A DNA stretch of 64,000 nt from Zingiber officinale (Eukaryota > Streptophyta > Magnoliopsida > Zingiberales > Zingiberaceae): positions 6,595,705-6,659,704 of the forward strand of contig NC_055987.1 in NCBI RefSeq assembly GCF_018446385.1, written 5' to 3'. A model generated the notes under the pieces. The model saw only the letters and a list, made by a program, of their open reading frames with translations. It did no database searches and had not been told where the DNA came from. This document shows positions 1-10,618 of this stretch, in pieces; the first letter of the stretch is position 1; every line of letters begins with the position of its first letter. A program made the position numbers and the translations under genes.

Positions 1-77
1 CTAGAAGTACCAACCCTAGAATTAATTCATCTAAGGTTAAGGAAAACCTAGATAGGAATCCCAAAACAACTAGACAT

Positions 78-524
78 ATGCCTAGGAATACCTCAAAGAA
101 AAATGACAAATTAAAACTTGAGGTATTAGAGAAGGAAAATCAAGTCTTAAGGTCAAGACTTGACACTTTAGAAAAGGCCCTTAAGAATTTGGAGAAGTCA
201 ACTCTAGGGTCTAAGAGTCAAAAGCAAAAGCCCAAGGACATGAGAGGTTTGAGTCACAAACCTAAGTCTCAAGTGGTCAAACCCACTTACCATAATGTTC
301 CATTCGATTATGGAACAAGACCTAGGGCTAGGAAGACCATCACCAAGGTCACAAGGGGAGTCAACCCTAGAGTTGATCTTGATGAGTCTCAAATGACCAA
401 GGCTTTAAAGCCTAGGAGGGTCATTAGGAGGGTTGCTAGGGAAGTCATCCCTAGTGAATATTTAGTAAACCCAATGAGCTCAAATAGGTATTGGGTTCCT
501 AGGAGCGTGATTCCTTCACGCTAG
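78..524 (+). CDS. Copia gag/linker region remnant
   Basis: A 148-residue frame, basic and rich in Lys/Arg, with an N-terminal coiled-coil-like stretch (residues about 10-45, heptad-like Leu/Glu/Lys). It ends with the NRYWVPRSV-type motif that I associate with the C-terminal gag/linker region of SIRE-type Copia elements. A related motif (LYWVPKSLL) occurs in a second element at about 5017-5043. It is part of the fossil at 1-3892 and not a host gene. The true 5' start of this frame lies off the window. Confidence 0.7.
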   Translation: MPRNTSKKNDKLKLEVLEKENQVLRSRLDTLEKALKNLEKSTLGSKSQKQKPKDMRGLSHKPKSQVVKPTYHNVPFDYGTRPRARKTITKVTRGVNPRVDLDESQMTKALKPRRVIRRVAREVIPSEYLVNPMSSNRYWVPRSVIPSR

Positions 525-2067
525 ATGGTTTAGGGTGTGCCCACCTTATTTGGATAGGTAGTTAACCTAATCATGGCAAAAGGTGGCATTTTAGGAAGTT
601 TCAAGGTATAACCAAGCCTTGAAAATGAAATTAAAAATTATTCCTAAGGTGATTAGGATGTGCCAATCACATTTGAGGAATCTTCTAGGGTCAATCTAAT
701 TGGCACATAGTGATCTAAAAATCGTTAGTATATGATTTTAGGTCTATTACACTTAGGAATATAGAATTTATGGCAAAATGATCAAAATTATCAAAAATGG
801 CAACTAAAGCTAGAATTAGGTATTTTCCATACCTTTATACGTTATTTGCCATATATTGTTTGTCATATGCCATGTCATGACATCATATCTAATTTACTAT
901 CATTTGAAATGTCATGATAATGCTTAGGTTAGTTATATGTCATGCCTTATTTAACTTTCATACTTTATGCCATGACATCATGACATTGGCACATGTTTCC
1001 ACTTATGATATTATTTTATGTCATGTCATCATCTCTTGCATGTATGATCAATTGAATTGATTTAAGGATAAAAACTCAATTTGTGTACCTAGATGAGCCT
1101 AATTAGAAATTGAGGATCATAGGGAAAGCTTGTGTACAAGTCATGTACATTTAGCCCTAAGATTGTGATCCTAAATTGAATGGTTTAAAATCATTTCAAA
1201 ATTGATTTGAAAAACCTTGATGAAGCTTTTCTAGTGATAGCATTCATCATTGAGCAAGTTGATACAAAGATGGATTAACCTTGAACTATTTCAAAGTCTT
1301 TCGAACTTTGTATCAAGATTTAAAAATGGAAGTTATTTTCATAGAAAACTATTTTTCCATGATAATATATGTTATGAGGAATGTATCCTCAAAGTTTTAC
1401 AATTTTTGGAATTTTCTGTGATTTTTTAGGGGTTTCTGAATTTCGGGAGAAAAATCAGAAATTCCTATCAGAGCTTTGTGGACCGATCAGAGGGGATGCT
1501 GATCGGTCCAGGGAGGTCTGGATCGGTCACTGGACCGATCTAGGGAAGTGTGGATCAGTCTGGTGACCGATCCAGTAAAGGGCTGATTTTCGACTGATTG
1601 TCTGAAATTTCAGCTGGAAGTTGGTATTTTAGATTTCTAAAGGATTGAAACTCTCCAAGACATTGTTGGTGCAATGGTCAAGGGGGAGTTGACCTTTAGG
1701 GGGAGTTTTACCTATTGGTCAAAGGGGAGTTGACTTTTAGGGGGAGTTTTTACTCGATTTCTGAGGATGGGTGATATGGGATTATCACTAAGTTGATTAT
1801 TGTCTTTAGTATCAAGGGGGAAATTAAGGGTTTCAATGAAAGGTATGGGACTTTCATTATGAAGAAACTCTTAACCTTGATTCACTCTTTTTGATGTGTG
1901 TCAAAAAGGGGGAGAATGGTTAGAAAATGTTCAAGGAAAAACATTGGAGTTTGGGGAGAATGTTCAAGGAAGAACATTCATTGGAGAACTATTGGAAAAC
2001 CTAAGTTAGGTTATCGGGTTAACCTAACTTGATTATGGTTTTTGTCAAACATCAAAAAGGGGGAGAT

Positions 2068-3892
2068 TGTTGGTGCAACCTTAGGTCAAGGTTGACCTGG
2101 TTGACCCGACTCGAGTTGACCTGACTCGAGTTGTATTTTGATGTTTGACGAGAATAGAAAAGTTCTATTCTGATGTTTGACGAGAGTAGAAAAGTTGTAT
2201 TCTGATGATTGACAGAATACAAACTTGGGAGATTGTGGGTGCAATCTTTGGTCAAGGTTGACCTGGTTGACCCGAGGTGAGTCGACCTGATTCGGGAAAT
2301 CCTGGTGAGTGAAGCCAGGTGAAAGTCCTGGTGAGTGAAGCCAGGCAAGGGAAAGTCCTGGTGAGTGAAGCCAGGCAGTTGGAAAGTCCTGGTGAGTGAA
2401 GCCAGGCAGGAAATCCAGATAGGTCAAGATTGACCAGACATCCGGTGAAAAGTCCAAGCAGGAGCTTGGCACGAGAAAAGTCCAAGTATGGAGACATGGC
2501 ACGGAAAAGTCCAAGCAGGAGCTTGGCACGGAAAAGTCCAAGTATGGAGACTTGGCACGGAAAAGTCAAGTATGGAAACTTGGCATGGGAAGTCGGAGGG
2601 GGCTCATTCTCCGAACTGTGGTCAAAGAGGGCTCGGTAGCTCGATCGGTTGACCAGTCGGAGAGGGCTCGGTAGCTCGTTCTCCGGACTAGGTCAGAGAG
2701 GGCTCGGTAGCTCGTTCTCTGGACCAAACGAAGTCGGAGAGGGCTCGGTAGCTCGTTCTCCGGACTAGGTCAGAGAGGGCTCGGTAACTCGTTCTCTAGA
2801 CCGGATGAAGTCGGAGGCTCGTAGCTCGTTCTCGGACTAGGTCGAGATAGGGCTCAGTGGCTCGTTCTCTGGACCCGGACATGGGAGGTCGGAGAGGGCT
2901 CGGTAGCTCGTTCTCCGGACTAGGTCCGAGAGGGCTCGGTAGCTCATTCTCTAGACCGGTGAGGGTTTAGGGTGGGAGCTCTAAACACGGATCGATCAGT
3001 GACCGATCGATGATACGCTTCGTTGGTGATCGGTGCGGTGGTGATCGGTAACCAAGCAGTGTGTTTACGTGAATTACGATCGGTCGGTGACCGATCGGTA
3101 ATCCTCTGACGAAGAAGATCGGGAGAAGAAGATGCACAACCACTCTGTGGAATCTGATCGGTCCACGGACCGTTCCACGACACTGCACGGTGAAGAGTCT
3201 TTGGATCCGATCGGCATAGGTCTGATCGGTCCCGGACCGATCGAGAAAGTCTGACCGATCGGTGGAACTGATCGGTCCGGCTCTAGATTAGTCTGACGGC
3301 TAGCTTTCTGCTGTATCCTCTGCCCTCTTCGCAGGTTCGCAGGTTCAGGGATATAAAGGGGTCGAGTGCCTCTACAGTAGGAGGAAGCCTCTCTTTTCTT
3401 TCTGATCTTACTACAATCAGAGCTTTGCTGAGCTCTCATTTTCCTGAAGCTTCGTGGAAGCTTCCTTCGGCTGGTTCCTGCTGTTGTAGGTGTTTCGTGA
3501 AGTTGCTGCTTCATCCAGTCGACGAGAAGGCAAGCTGTGTTTTTACATTCTTACTGCCTTTGTATTGTGCTGTATCTTTGTACTTCTATCTTGCTATTGC
3601 AAGTAGTTTGTGGCGAGGTTTCTCCACCCAGAAGGAGTTTCTATTAGCCGATTTTCCGGGGTCTCATCCACCGACGGATTGATAGGCTTCGTCCACCTTA
3701 CGGACACGCCGAGGAGTAGGAGTATCATCTCCGAACCTCGTTACATCATCGTGTTTGAGGTTTGATCTTCTCCACTTTCGTTTCTACATTGTATTTCCGC
3801 TGCGCTAACCTAAATTGTAGGAAGAAACGTGAATTTGAGGTCGGCTATTCACACCCCCCCCCCTCTCTAGCCGCTATCCGAAGGTCCTAACA
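2068..3892 (+). repeat. Copia 3' LTR with internal hairpin repeats
   Basis: Starts TGTTGGTGCAACC directly after a polypurine tract and ends CCTAACA (TG...CA ends). It contains four CCTGG..CCAGG hairpin units (about 2300-2410), several CCAAGC..GCTTGG and CCAAGT..ACTTGG units (2454-2585), about seven ~48-bp units around GAGGGCTCGGTAGCTCGTTC (2590-2960), then a cluster of self-complementary GATCGGTC/GACCGATC motifs (about 2990-3290). A TATA-like ATATAAAG follows at 3351-3358. The order suggests U3 with the promoter near 3350. Confidence 0.85.
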
Positions 3893-4170
3893 CTTCTCGC
3901 TAGCTGAGTCTCTTGCTCCCCGAGCAATCTTCCGCTCCGGCTTTCGTCCCTCGGAACCACCGCACGCTTCCTTCTCATCCGCCGGTGTACTCTTCCGCAG
4001 CACCTCGTCCCTCGGACTGTCGTCCTTCTCACTAGCTACATCTTCCGCTCAACTACCTATGTTCCTAAGCTCCTGCACACTTAGACACAAGGTTAGAAAC
4101 AAACAGGACCTAACTTAACTTGTTGATCACACCAAAACAACCTTGAGATTTCAACAAGTAGTTTAGAAAG
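3893..4170 (-). repeat. inverted fragment of the Copia LTR family found at 5623-6513
   Basis: Read on the minus strand, this stretch matches the first ~280 bp of the LTR at 5623: both share GTCCTGTTTGTTT, TGTCTAAGTGTGCAGGAGC, GAAGAGTACACCGG and the surrounding order. It is therefore an LTR piece in the opposite orientation to the gag and 3' LTR that follow, pointing to rearrangement or nested insertion. It abuts the end of the LTR at 3892 with no gap. Confidence 0.75.
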
Positions 4171-4798
4171 TTTGTTTTCTACCTTCGAACTTCACGAGTC
4201 TCGACTTGCATAGCCTAAACAAGTAGAGAATTCGAACCTCAACATTGCCCTACAAGCCGAAAAAGACGATCCCGACTCCGAAGCGTCGATCGACGAAACT
4301 GAAGCGGCGCTACTGGTAAGACATTTCAATAAATTTCTTAAAACTAATAAATTTCGATCACAGTCGAGAAAGCATCAGCGCAACAGAAGAACGGTTCGGT
4401 GCTATAATTGCAACGAAGAAGGGCATATCAAGGATGACTGCCCAAGAATAAAGCAAAAGACAAAAGACAAGGAGAAGGTAAAGTACAAGTCAAATTCCTC
4501 CAAGCACAAAATCTTGAAGGTCACGTGGGACGATTCAACATCCTCCGAATATGAAGTCGAAGCCTTCTCGGGACTAGTGTTGATGGCGAACCACCAGCTA
4601 GAAGAAGAGTCAAGTTCATAAATGAGCATAGATGAAGGAGGAGGAACATCAGAAGAGGAAAGCCTTGATGAAGGGGGAGCATCATAAAGTAAGGTAAGTA
4701 AGGTACGTGCTCTAAACCCTAAACAGTCGATTCAATTTATTAAAGCTCTTTCTAAAGACTTAGCTGAATCAGAAAAAGAAATTACTAATTTAGATAAA

Positions 4799-5092
4799 AT
4801 GTTAGTTTATATCAAATCTGAAAATGATGAATTGAAACTCCAAATTGAAAAGTTAAAATCTGATGCATGTTTAAAAACTAATGTTTTTCAAAAATCAAAA
4901 ATAAAGATCTATGGAAAATTAAATTGGTATATAAGAAAACATCAGGGTCAACTTAAAAGAATACCTAAGGGATATGTACCCCCTATGTTTTTAACCAACT
5001 CTGTAGCAAGGAATCTATACTGGGTTCCAAAATCTTTACTGAATCAAAATCTCTTTAACTTAGCGCTTTCAGAGAAGAAAATTAAACAGTGA
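4799..5092 (+). CDS. Copia gag C-terminal/linker remnant
   Basis: A 97-residue frame starting with a coiled-coil-like Lys/Glu/Leu stretch and ending in the LYWVPKSLL motif, the counterpart of the NRYWVPRSV motif at 78-524. It lies 3' of the zinc-knuckle part of gag and directly precedes non-coding sequence and the 3' LTR. It belongs to the fossil at 4180-6513. Confidence 0.6.
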   Translation: MLVYIKSENDELKLQIEKLKSDACLKTNVFQKSKIKIYGKLNWYIRKHQGQLKRIPKGYVPPMFLTNSVARNLYWVPKSLLNQNLFNLALSEKKIKQ

Positions 5093-5622
5093 GTTTCTTT
5101 ATAAGTCTTTGTCTAAGGAAGTGGTTGTTGTTCCAAAAATCAAAAAGACCTAGTGCCTCGCCACGACCTGGAAGCCGAAACATCAAAACAAAATGTTTAA
5201 TTAACTTTCTGATAAAAGTATTAAAATTAGAATAAAATAATACTTTGAAAAGTTTTTAAACATTTCCTTGGAAATTCTTCAAAAAAAAATTTCTCATAAA
5301 ATTTACTTAGAATTTTTTTTTCTTGAAATTTCGGCGCAAGAAAAATTTTTCCTTTAACTTGAAATTTTTACTTCGAAAATCATTTTTGAAATGACTTGGA
5401 AAAATTTTTTTAACCCCGTTTTTGCTGTGATCAAAAAGGGAGAGTTAGGTAACAAGTTTAGGGGAAGTTAGGAAAATTAAATTTTTTTTCTAACTTATGC
5501 AAATTTTATTATTACAATTTTTTGTGCTTTAAATGTTAGTTTAGTAATTTTCTTAAAATTACTATTTGTTTGTTTTTACCCTAACTTGAACTTGGGTTGA
5601 TACACATCAAAAAGGGGGAGAT

Positions 5623-6513
5623 TGTTGGACCCCGTAGTTGTTTTGATGTGATCAACCAAGTCAGTTAGGTCCTGTTTGTTTTTGATCCCTGTGTCTAAGT
5701 GTGCAGGAGCTTAGGAGCGCAAGAAGTCGAGCGGAAGACGCAGTTAGCGAGAAGGACGGCACGGGAAGGGAGTCGATGGGCTCGGTGCGTCCGAAGGACA
5801 AGAGAGCTGCGGAAGAGTACACCGGTGGGATAGAAGAACGTGCACGACATTCGAGGGACGTAAAGCCGGGATGGAAGACTGCTTGAGGAAAAGGCCGGAA
5901 ATTGGGTTCGGGTGAGCCCTATTTCGGTTGGTCAGAATCATCCAAACGCATGGAGTTTCGGAAGTCAAAACAAAAGAGAAAGTGAGCTGGAAGTAAGGCC
6001 CAAGGCGCCTTCATTGATCAATGGAGGCGCCTTCACCTTGAAGGCGCCCTCATTGCTTAATGGAGGCGCCTCAGACAGGTCAAAGACAACCGTTTGTGCA
6101 ATGGATAAAGTTTTATCCATCCACTTGTTGGAGTCGCCTTGGACCTTTATTGGAGGCGCCTTGGACCTTCGAGATAAGATTTCCAGGAGCTATAAAATGT
6201 CTCATGGAGCTAGGAAATAGAATCCAATCAAGCAATCAACTCTGTATTCATTTCTAGCAATAGTTCTGAGCTTCTAGTGTATAAAAGGCTTCTCCACCTT
6301 AAGAAAAGGAGATCTTTCAGAGCTTTTTTCTACTGCTTTGGATTAACAACCTTCTTGGTTGTAACCAAGTAAATTGCTAAGTCTTTTTCTTTATTTCTGT
6401 TAGTTTACTTTATTACTATTGCACTATTTGAGTTGAAAGAATCGAGGAAGGTATACTCTTATTTTGCAGGCAATTCACCCCCCCCCCCTCTTGCCGACCC
6501 CGCTGCACTAACA
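5623..6513 (+). repeat. Copia 3' LTR with GGCGCC clusters
   Basis: TGTTGG...CTAACA ends, 891 bp, directly after a polypurine tract. About six copies of the self-complementary GGCGCC lie at 6005-6162, with flanking bases that extend the inverted symmetry. A TATA-like TATAAAAT at 6191-6198 follows. A C-rich stretch near 6478-6489 precedes the end. Confidence 0.85.
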
Positions 6514-8195
6514 TAACGTACCTGACCAAGGAGTCGTGCCAACCGATTGAGGGTTTCTCTCGGTCCCTTGACTCCCGAATACCCGTGGAGTCAGGGAAAA
6601 AATATAATGGAAAAACTAACCTGTCGGCCAGCTGAACCTCCAACTCAATCCCTCGACTCCCGAACACCCGTGGAGTGAGGGTAGAAGATAATATGTTCGT
6701 CAAGATCCTCCGAGATGGTGATGATGGTAGAGAACCTCCCAACGTCGTCCATCTTCATGTTTCAGAACAGGTGGAGAAAGTTCCCACAGACTGCGCCAAA
6801 TTGATCCTGTCTGGAAACTGAGTTAGATGGACCACCGAGTGAGGTGGATGAAATGTTGACCGAATTGCGATGTCCCAGAGGGGGGTATGTTGAGATGGCT
6901 TCTGTGTTGACCAAGTCGTCAAAGGTCCTCTGGTCAACGCTACCTACAGCCAACGACCGGGTTGTCCCGGTCCCTGGTACCCCGAGACTTGAGGCAGATC
7001 CAACGAATATATGAGTAACAAATTAATACTAGAATAATAAAATGAATGGGAAGTGAGTACGAGAACGCACCCTGGCCAGGGGGCGCCCTTGGATGGGACG
7101 CTGCTCGAGTGGTCGTGACCAAGAAGAGCAGATGACTCCGAGTCAAATGAAGAGATGGATCTGACGGTGCCTAACCGAGCATGACTTGGATCCGGTTGGA
7201 AGACGACACGCAGATTGGGCTATGACATCAGCACATAGATCATGATATGATATCGACACGTAGACCGAGATATGACACTAGCACACAAATCAGAATAGGA
7301 TATCGACACACAGGCCGAGATGTGATAGCGACACGCGGGAAGGAATAAGATCTCGGCACGTAGACCGGACTATAACAACAACCCGAAGGCTAGACACAAA
7401 GCACACAATCTGAAATACAACCGCGGCTCGTAGGCCGGGACACAATGACGATGACACATAGATCGACATTCAACCATAGCTCGAAGGCCAAAACATAGTA
7501 GTGATGTGCACTATGGTTGTAGCTCGGGATACGACACACAATTGGATCGGCACGGGAGTCGGCATACAACAACAACAACACAGAATCAGATCCGAGGTGG
7601 AGTCGGCACATGGACTGTTGACACGTGGACTGCCAGTGTGTGGTGGATGTCGGCGAGGAAGGTTGCGGCAAATGGAGACAGCCGACGAAGGGGATATTGT
7701 ACGTGGAGACTGCCGGCAAAGGGGGGAGGAAGAGATGGCAGCGAGAAGCAACACGAGGAGAAGCGGCTCCCAAGCGACGTTGGCGGTCAGAGTGAAGAAG
7801 GGAGGAGGTGGCGACCGAAGTGTTTGTCGGCTAGAGGAGAGGGAGAGCAGAGGACGGGAGCGGCCGGCATCAATGAGGAGAGGAGCATGGAAGGGAGAGG
7901 GAGGTTGTGGTCGGCGTCGCGAGGCGAAAGAGGAAGAGGAAGGCTGTAGTCGGCATCGCGAGGAGGAGAAGGAAGAGGAAGGAGATGGTCGTCGCCGGCA
8001 ACCGTCGCTCGAGGGTGGCGACTAGAGAGGAAGCTGCCCCCCCCTCCCATTCCTCTTGGTGGCGGAGAAAAAACCCCGCCGCCTCCTTTTTGTTAATGGT
8101 CTACAGTACCCTAAAAAGGGGCTCCTCTCAAATGACCAAACTGTCCTTCCTCCTCCTCCTAATTACTACTCTGCCCTTAGGATATCTCCGTATCA
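6514..8195 (-). mobile_element. Gypsy (Tat-like) 5' end fragment: leader plus LTR
   Basis: Minus-strand fossil. 6802-8195 is an LTR (TGATCC... to ...GTATCA on the plus strand). It is preceded on the plus strand by the reverse complement of the leader typical of this group (element strand: TTTGGCGCAGTCTGTGGGAA, about 6781-6800). The same leader and LTR start occur in the complete element at 9620-14193. The GA-rich stretch at 7650-8030 lies inside the LTR. The rest of the element is missing, so it is broken. Confidence 0.75.
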
Positions 8196-8398
8196 ATTAA
8201 CTAAGATTAAATAAAAAAAAAGACAGTCTGGTACACGAAGCTCCTGTCATATAGGATCCCTGGGAAGGATTCATTGTACATAGTCTTATCTTATTTTTTA
8301 CAAAAGATTATTTTCAGAATTTGAATCCATGATTTTTTTATCATATAATAATAATTTTATCGTTATGCAAGATTCTTTTTCAATTAACTAAGATTAAA
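8193..8398 (-). mobile_element. Au-type SINE with 19-bp target-site duplication
   Basis: The insert (8212-8379) is flanked by direct repeats TCAATTAACTAAGATTAAA at 8193-8211 and 8380-8398. Read on the minus strand it has the order of the plant Au SINE: a tRNA-like head (AACGATAAAATTATTAT), a box-B-like ATGGATTCAAATTC, then GTAAAAAATAAGATAAGACT, ATGTACAATG, and a GGGATCC...GGAGCTTCGTGTACC tail followed by a T-rich 3' end. The duplicated NPF promoter at about 47680-47700 has the single uninterrupted site, so this insertion came after the duplication. It lies about 480 bp upstream of the NPF start. Confidence 0.8.
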
Positions 8399-8860
8399 AA
8401 AATACTCACTGCTTTATAAATGAGCGAGCGAATGATTTAGATATTTATACATTTAAAAAATAGAGTAAATATTTAAATCTTGGATAATACAAATGTAATA
8501 ATAAAATAACAAATTTAGGAGATATAATTCAATTAAATATCAGAGGGCCATTTGGAATAAATATTTATCTTAACCTTATAGAGTTTGAGCTGTAGGGCAT
8601 ATCCATGGGGCAGGGACTATTAAGATAACAGATTTATTTATTTATAAAATTTGAGCATCATAAAATATATTTATATAAATGAAGTGGGAAATAAATATCT
8701 TCCCATATAATGGTATATTTGTTTGGTTTCCTAATTACTTCTTTACGATCACGCGACCAGAGACGTCTGGAGTGACATTTTACATAAACATTATTGTAAT
8801 GTTTGACTCGATTCCCCTTCTCCCTATAAAACATCGTCACTGTTCACTATTTTGTATCAT
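8399..8860 (+). promoter_or_regulatory. NPF copy 1 upstream region with TATA box
   Basis: AT-rich upstream region shared with the NPF copy at 48208. A TATA box (CTATAAAAC at 8824-8832) lies ~35 bp before the first ATG, and both copies share the pyrimidine-rich CCCCTTCTCC run just upstream. No other elements could be assigned with confidence. Confidence 0.55.
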
Positions 8861-9311
8861 ATGAGCATGGAAGCTCCGGCGTTAGCGCTGCATCAGGAGA
8901 TGGTCGGCAGGCGGCCGCAGTGGAAGAAGGGCGGCCTCATTACCATCCCCTTCATCATCGGTAACTCCTCGTCGGCGAACTCTTAATTATTTCCACTTGT
9001 ATATTTATGGGATCATGAGCAGTTGAAGTGGGTGGACGATGCATACAGCGAATGAAGTCCTGGAGAAGGTGGCGAGCTTTGGACTGCTTGCAAATATGAT
9101 CATCTACTGACAGCGACGTACCACATGAAGCCTGCGGCGGCGGCGGCACTGCTGCTCCTTTGGGGAGCCACCTCCAATTTTCTCCCCATTTTCGGAGCTT
9201 TCCTGGCTGATTCCTGGCTAGGCAAGTTCCGAGTCATCGCAGCCGGCTCCTTCTTCAGCCTGACTGTGAGTAGACTCCAATCTCTCTCTACTGGATCTCC
9301 ACATATACCCT

Positions 9312-9414
9312 CAATTTATGCAGAATATTATTTACTCCCTCTGGAATCTTGTGGGGTCGAGGCCAGGAGGTCGCTAGGGTAGCGGTTCCACCTTTTGCCA
9401 ATTTATGCAGAATA
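9312..9414. mobile_element. small insertion with 16-bp target-site duplication
   Basis: The direct repeat CAATTTATGCAGAATA occurs at 9312-9327 and 9399-9414, bracketing 71 bp absent from the matching intron of NPF copy 2 (single site near 48651). The long duplication suggests a SINE/LINE-type insertion, but the insert is too short to classify and has no obvious poly-A or box motifs. Confidence 0.6.
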
Positions 9415-9619
9415 CTAATTAATCTTTCAATGTGGAAAAGAAATTCGTAGAAATCAATAGGGGAGAGAAAGAAATAATATCCATTTTTTTTTATAATCTT
9501 AAAACAATAATGGAAAGATTAAATAAGACATACAATTATAATAATTATAAACATAGTAATATAATAGACTTGGAAATATTATTTTTATTATTTGATTCAT
9601 GTCAATCTTGATTGTGTGT

Positions 9620-10618
9620 TGATCCTGTCTGGAATCTGAGTTAGATGAAGGACGGGTGAGCTATTGCGGACGTTGATGGAGGGGCGACTGAGACGCCTTT
9701 CTCGTATACGCTTCCAAAAATAGACTCCCATGTGGTGCTGACGGAAGACGATGACTGAACTGATGGTACCTGAGCTTTGCGCACACTCAGACAAGCACAC
9801 GGACGTTAGAGACTAGAAACTAGGGAAAAAGTCTCTGGAGCAGGCCCTCCAACGCTCAAGTCAAGTACTTTTTCCCAAGAAAAACAGTGTACGAAGAAGA
9901 AAGAAAGTAGAAGATAAGTGCGAATATATGTGCGAGAGAGTGTACTTGCGTGAAGGAGAGGTCCTCCCTTTTTATACGATAGTGCGTACCTTCTGGAGGC
10001 TGACTGATGCCAGAGAATGTTGGATGTTAGGACTTGTTGGGCGGTGAAGGACACATGACATCCTCTTATAGCCTGAAGGAAGGTTTCACTCGCAGGTGAC
10101 TACAGACCATGGGAATATTCCCTAACACTTAGCAGTTATTCTCTGATAGGTAGTTACGATTCTCTGACCTTGTTGTCCTGTAGCGCTTTCTGTCCCGATC
10201 GGGAAGGAATAGGACAGCCCTGGATGATCAGTCAGGTATAACGCCTGGCCTAGACCTTGGGGGGTCGGGACCGTGGAAAGATAGTCCCAGCGCTGACCGG
10301 GAGTTAGCTGACCGGGAGTTAGCTAACTGAGAGTTTTAGCTTACTGAGAGCATCGGGCCAAAGTACCGCTAGGCCATGAAAGCCTAACCCATCAAATCCT
10401 GGTCAGGTGTCCTTCGACTGTCTTCCTAGGTGTCTCATATCTGGAGTCCTGGTCTGTGGGAACCCGGCCAGGAATCAAGTGGCTGACGTCGTTTCTCGAT
10501 CTTGCTTCCTCTTTCTATACCTGTTGACTGTCACGCCCCCCTTGACTTCTGACTGTCACATCCCCTTGACTTCTGACTGCTCCGTCCCTTATTAGACCCC
10601 CGCCCCCATCATGCATCA
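9620..10618 (-). repeat. Gypsy 3' LTR
   Basis: Left member of the LTR pair of the intronic Gypsy element. It is followed on the plus strand by the reverse complement of a purine-rich tract (GGGAGGAGGCTTGTAATA on the element strand), the expected priming site next to a 3' LTR. Confidence 0.8.

Larger units (their letters stand above)
1..3892 (+). mobile_element. Copia LTR element, SIRE-like gag-only type, 3' part
   Basis: This is the 3' part of a Ty1/Copia fossil that enters from the left edge. Seen: a gag-type reading frame near the left end, about 1.5 kb of non-coding sequence, a polypurine tract (about 2055-2066), then a 1.8-kb LTR at 2068-3892. No protease, integrase or reverse transcriptase sequence is visible between gag and LTR, as in the gag-only (TR-GAG) elements known from plants. 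It is broken or non-autonomous. Age cannot be judged because the 5' LTR lies outside the window. Confidence 0.8.
4180..6513 (+). mobile_element. Copia element, gag-only remnant with 3' LTR
   Basis: Internal part with gag (CCHC zinc knuckle encoded at 4400-4441, Cys-X2-Cys-X4-His-X4-Cys) and a further gag/linker frame at 4799-5092. An AT-rich non-coding stretch (5100-5600), a polypurine tract (about 5609-5620) and the 3' LTR at 5623-6513 follow. No pol is visible. It has the same architecture as the elements at 1-3892 and 34264-40894. Broken; the plus-strand 5' LTR is missing. Confidence 0.8.

Noticed and set aside
7501-8025. Arg/Glu/Gly-rich frames up to 174 residues
   Set aside because: They lie in a GA-rich stretch within the Gypsy LTR at 6802-8195, in several overlapping frames; low complexity only.
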